NCBI RefSeq assembly: GCF_004343585.1
Contig: NZ_SLYW01000009.1
Location: 1 to 64,000, forward strand
Direction of reading: 5' to 3'
Source: Neorhizobium sp. JUb45
Lineage (GTDB): Bacteria > Pseudomonadota > Alphaproteobacteria > Rhizobiales > Rhizobiaceae
Length of the DNA stretch: 64,000 nt
In this document: positions 61,265 through 64,000 of the stretch, in pieces
How positions within the stretch are numbered: position 1 is the stretch's first letter
Layout: every line of letters begins with the position of its first letter
Notes under the pieces: model-generated
What the model was told of the DNA's origin: nothing
Seen by the model: the letters and a program-made list of their open reading frames with translations, nothing else
Databases searched by the model: none
Translations under genes and position numbers: made by a program

Positions 61265-61417
61265 ATAACCGGCCGATATTGGCGCGGCCGCGCCCACGCA
61301 CAACGCGGTCCAGCAAAGAAGACGAACCAGAATCCTGCTCACGAAATAGCAGGCTTATTCCTTTCCCTTCATAACTTTCGCTGCAGGCGAGGCAATTAGA
61401 TCTTTCACAATCACCTC

Positions 61418-61473
61418 TTGACAGACCGCACGGTTGTTGTGCTAATGCGCATTAGCTGCTAATACGTATTAGC
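61418..61473 (+). promoter_or_regulatory. lacI-type gene promoter with two tandem palindromic operators
   Basis: A TTGACA -35 box (61418–61423) is followed after 17 bp by a -10-like GCTAAT (61441–61446). Two perfect 16-bp palindromes overlap and follow the -10: GCTAATGCGCATTAGC (61441–61456) and GCTAATACGTATTAGC (61458–61473). They have the form of LacI/GalR-family operators and imply strong autorepression of the gene downstream. Confidence 0.82.
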
Positions 61474-61502
61474 GCATTCTCGGATGTTTGGGAGGGCATC
61501 AC

Positions 61503-62549
61503 GTGACCGGCCACAAGCGACTAACTCAGAACGATATCGCTAAACTTGCCGGCGTCAGCCAGGCTACGGTTTCGCTTGTGCTCAACGGCGCGCCTACCGC
61601 GTTGGCACGTATCCCTGCCGAGACCCGCGAGCGCGTCCAAGGCGTCATCCGCACGACCGGTTATGTCGCCGACCCGATCGCGAGGCGGATGGCCAAGGGG
61701 CTGAACCGCATCCTCGGCGTCTTCACCTACGAGCCGGCTTTTCCGAGCGCGCAGGCCGACTTCTTCACGCCCTTCCTGCTCGGTATCGAGGAGGAGGCGC
61801 AGCAGCAGAACTACGATCTCCTGCTTCTGACGAGCGCCGGTGTCGGCAATAACCGCAAGATATTCTCCGAGAACAACCGGCTCCGCATCGCCGACGGCTG
61901 CCTCGTGCTCGGCCGCGAATTCGACCGCAAGGAACTCGCCCGGCTGGTGGCGGAGGATTACCCGTTCGTGGCGATCGGCCGTCGCGACGATGCCGGCGGG
62001 CCGGTTCCCTATGTCGGCGGCGACTATGCGGCCGGCACCCGGAAACTCGTCGAAAAGGCCGTTTCGCTCGGCCACTCGATGCTTGCCTATGTCGGTCCGG
62101 AAGGACCGGCGGAATCCATTGCCGATCGCTGGCGCGGTTTCGGTTCCGCGATGGGTGAGGGGCCGGAGCTTGCCCTGCATGTCGATGCCGTCAACCGGCC
62201 GGCCGGTGAGATCGTCGACGGGATCGTGTCGAGCGGTGCGACGGCCGCTTTCTTCATCGAGTTGGCGGATGCGGTGAGAGTCGAGGCTGAAGCGCGCGAG
62301 CGCGGGCTTTCCGTGCCGCGGGATTTCTCAATGGTCGTGCTTGGAAGCCATATCCGCGCCGGCCGCAGCCCGGTGCGTTTCACCTCCTACGAAATCCCGC
62401 GTGAGGAAATGGGACGGCAGGCAACGGCGATGCTGGTTAACCGGATCGAGACCGGCAGCGCCGGCAGCCAGATCCTCCTGACTTGTGGGCCCGTCGAGGG
62501 CGAAACACTGGGACCCTGTCCTTCGGGTCCAGCGAAGAAACGCCAATAG
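61503..62549 (+). CDS. LacI/GalR-family transcriptional regulator
   Basis: A 348-residue repressor. The HTH is RLTQNDIAKLAGVSQATVSL with the hinge VGYVADPIARRMAKGLNRIL-like region, followed by a periplasmic-binding-like sugar domain (LGIEEEAQQQNYDLLLLTS, DGCLVLGREF, YVGGDYAAGTRKLVEKAV). The GTG at 61503 has GGGAGG 7 bp upstream and gives the normal short N-terminus. It likely binds the two tandem palindromes upstream and controls itself plus the FAD oxidoreductase gene that starts 17 bp later. Confidence 0.92.
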   Translation: MTGHKRLTQNDIAKLAGVSQATVSLVLNGAPTALARIPAETRERVQGVIRTTGYVADPIARRMAKGLNRILGVFTYEPAFPSAQADFFTPFLLGIEEEAQQQNYDLLLLTSAGVGNNRKIFSENNRLRIADGCLVLGREFDRKELARLVAEDYPFVAIGRRDDAGGPVPYVGGDYAAGTRKLVEKAVSLGHSMLAYVGPEGPAESIADRWRGFGSAMGEGPELALHVDAVNRPAGEIVDGIVSSGATAAFFIELADAVRVEAEARERGLSVPRDFSMVVLGSHIRAGRSPVRFTSYEIPREEMGRQATAMLVNRIETGSAGSQILLTCGPVEGETLGPCPSGPAKKRQ

Positions 62550-62566
62550 AGAACGGATGTAATGAC

Positions 62567-64000
62567 GTGAAAGAGATGCGAGCAGATATTCTTGTCGTCG
62601 GCGGCGGACTTGGTGGCGTCGCGGCAGCACTTGGCGCGGCACGCGCAGGCAAGCGCGTCATCATGACGGAGGAATTCGACTGGATCGGCGGGCAGTTGAC
62701 CAGTCAGGCCGTGCCGTCGGATGAACACACCTGGGTCGAGCAGTTTGGCATCACACGGTCCTACCGCAAACTGCGCAGTGGTGTCCGGCAATATTATCGC
62801 GACCACTATCCGCTGACCGAAGGCGCCCGCGCCTGGGGTGATCTCAATCCCGGCGGCGGCTGGGTGAGCCGCATCTGCGCCGAACCACGCGTCAGCCTGG
62901 CGGTGATGGAAAGCATGCTGATGCCTTATATCGGTGCCGGCCGGCTGACGGTGCTGAAACCCTATCGGCCGGTTGCCGCTGATGTCGAGGGCGATACGGT
63001 TCGCTCGATTACGGTTCGCCAGCGCGATACGGATGCCGAGATCGTCATTTCCGCCGACTACGTTCTCGACGCGACCGAACTCGGCGATCTTCTGCCGATG
63101 ACGGGTACGGAATACGCAAAAGGCTTCGAGGCGCAGTCCGACACAGGCGAACCGAGTGCGCCGGCGGAAGCCCAGCCGGACAATGTTCAGGCGGTCTCAA
63201 TCTGCTTTGCGATCGATCATGTCGATGGCGACCAGACGATCGACAAGCCGGAAAATTATGACTACTGGCGCAAGTACCAGCCGCATTTCTGGGGTGGGCC
63301 GCTGCTTGGCTTGACGGCGCCGCATCCGCGCACGCTGGAACATACGACACGCTCGTTCACGCCGAACCCGGATGATGATCCGCTTCTCGTCGATGCAGAC
63401 CAGCGCAAGGGCGGTGGCGATGAGAACCTCTGGATTTTTCGCCGGATCGCAGCGCGCAAAAACTTTGCGCCTGGTTTCTACCAGTCCGACATCTGCCTCG
63501 TGAATTGGCCGATGATCGACTACATGGACGGCACGATTATCGACGTTCCGGACGAGGAAAAGGCGCGCCATCTGAAATCGGCGGCCGACCTTTCTTATTC
63601 CGTCTTCTACTGGCTGCAGACGGAAGCACCGCGTCTTGACGGGGGGCAGGGTTACCGCGGCCTGCGTCTGCGTGGTGATATCACCGGCACCGAACATGGC
63701 CTTGCCATGGCGCCCTATATCCGCGAAGGCCGGCGCATCAAGCCGGTAACTCGGATCGTTGAACAGGACCTGTCCTTTACAGTGCGCGGGGAAAAAGGCG
63801 CGATGCGTTATCGGGACAGTATCGGCGTCGGCATGTACCGCATCGACCTGCATCCCTCGACCGGCGGTGACAATTATGTCGACGTCCCGTCCTGCCCATT
63901 CGAGATCCCACTCGGTGCGTTGCTGCCGCAGCGAATGAAGAACCTCATCCCGGCCGGCAAGAATATCGGCACAACGCATATCACCAACGGTTGCTACCGC
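62567..64000 (+). CDS. FAD-dependent oxidoreductase (3' end outside window)
   Basis: An open frame of 478 codons that continues beyond base 64000. The N-terminus has a Rossmann FAD-binding motif VVGGGLGGVAAALGAARAGK and FDWIGGQLTSQAVPSDEH, typical of the FAD_oxidored family found with sugar-type ABC transporters in rhizobia. Near 63050 lies the second FAD contact, VLDATELGDLLPMTG. The GTG at 62567 is 17 bp after the LacI stop, so it is probably cotranscribed and controlled by the sugar-type regulator. Its substrate is unknown. Confidence 0.88.
   Translation, partial: MKEMRADILVVGGGLGGVAAALGAARAGKRVIMTEEFDWIGGQLTSQAVPSDEHTWVEQFGITRSYRKLRSGVRQYYRDHYPLTEGARAWGDLNPGGGWVSRICAEPRVSLAVMESMLMPYIGAGRLTVLKPYRPVAADVEGDTVRSITVRQRDTDAEIVISADYVLDATELGDLLPMTGTEYAKGFEAQSDTGEPSAPAEAQPDNVQAVSICFAIDHVDGDQTIDKPENYDYWRKYQPHFWGGPLLGLTAPHPRTLEHTTRSFTPNPDDDPLLVDADQRKGGGDENLWIFRRIAARKNFAPGFYQSDICLVNWPMIDYMDGTIIDVPDEEKARHLKSAADLSYSVFYWLQTEAPRLDGGQGYRGLRLRGDITGTEHGLAMAPYIREGRRIKPVTRIVEQDLSFTVRGEKGAMRYRDSIGVGMYRIDLHPSTGGDNYVDVPSCPFEIPLGALLPQRMKNLIPAGKNIGTTHITNGCYR

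Noticed and set aside
61130-61342. 70-codon minus-strand frame with a signal-like N-terminus
   Set aside because: Its middle runs through tRNA-like repeat copy H, the C-terminal half is Arg/Ser-rich without conservation signs, and no ribosome binding site stands out.
1-64000. CRISPR array, rRNA genes or complete insertion sequences
   Set aside because: No regularly spaced direct repeats, no rRNA motifs and no transposase genes were seen on either strand.

Overview
The window looks like accessory and plasticity DNA of an alpha-proteobacterium of the Rhizobiaceae, most likely Agrobacterium or Rhizobium. The reasons are a vgrG–DUF2169–DUF4150-effector–immunity order like the Agrobacterium vgrG2 locus, an RHE_PE00001-type protein, a NodU-type carbamoyltransferase, a ROSE thermometer in front of an hsp20 gene, and many small proteins of rhizobial type (DUF982, DUF6481, CsbD). 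No family was confirmed by a database search; all assignments come from reading the translations.

Layout. 1–4776: the end of a type VI secretion module (VgrG, DUF2169 adaptor, PAAR-like effector with a barnase-type RNase domain, and a barstar-type immunity protein). 4979–6103: a DUF1612/HTH protein. 6278–10515 (minus): a Gabija-like defence pair, an OLD-family ATPase/TOPRIM nuclease and a UvrD-like helicase. 10867–15500 (minus): a compact glyco-operon with a carbamoyltransferase, a DXD glycosyltransferase and a GT25–GH16 fusion. 16828–18617: a two-gene CBASS system (Cap15 effector and CD-NTase). 20112–30905: a five-gene operon DUF4132–MoxR ATPase–DUF5682–vWA–SWIM with overlapping stops and starts, matching the uncharacterised E. 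coli yehI/L/M/P/Q set.

31419–47243 holds a DUF1349 protein, MFS exporters, a 1315-residue autotransporter with putative-Ig repeats, and two LysR-headed divergent modules. One module reads MFS exporter, Tat-exported hydrolase, P460-like haem protein, six-helix DUF4405 membrane protein and cyclophilin-like protein. The other reads DsbA-like oxidoreductase, HbpS-like haem-binding protein, degenerate metallo-beta-lactamase-fold protein and NTF2-like protein. 47350–61122 is a patchwork of stress and signalling genes (CsbD, cold-shock protein, Hsp20 with ROSE, two single-domain response regulators, a PAS–GGDEF cyclase, a TetR/MFS pair) mixed with broken genes. 61418–64000 starts a LacI-regulated catabolic locus with an FAD oxidoreductase that runs off the end.

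Two patterns cross these modules. There are two recognisable antiphage systems plus a third candidate conflict operon within 25 kb. There are also at least eight degenerate sequences resembling tRNA 3' halves, all on the plus strand in the gaps between cassettes; they may be relics of integration or a dispersed repeat family.
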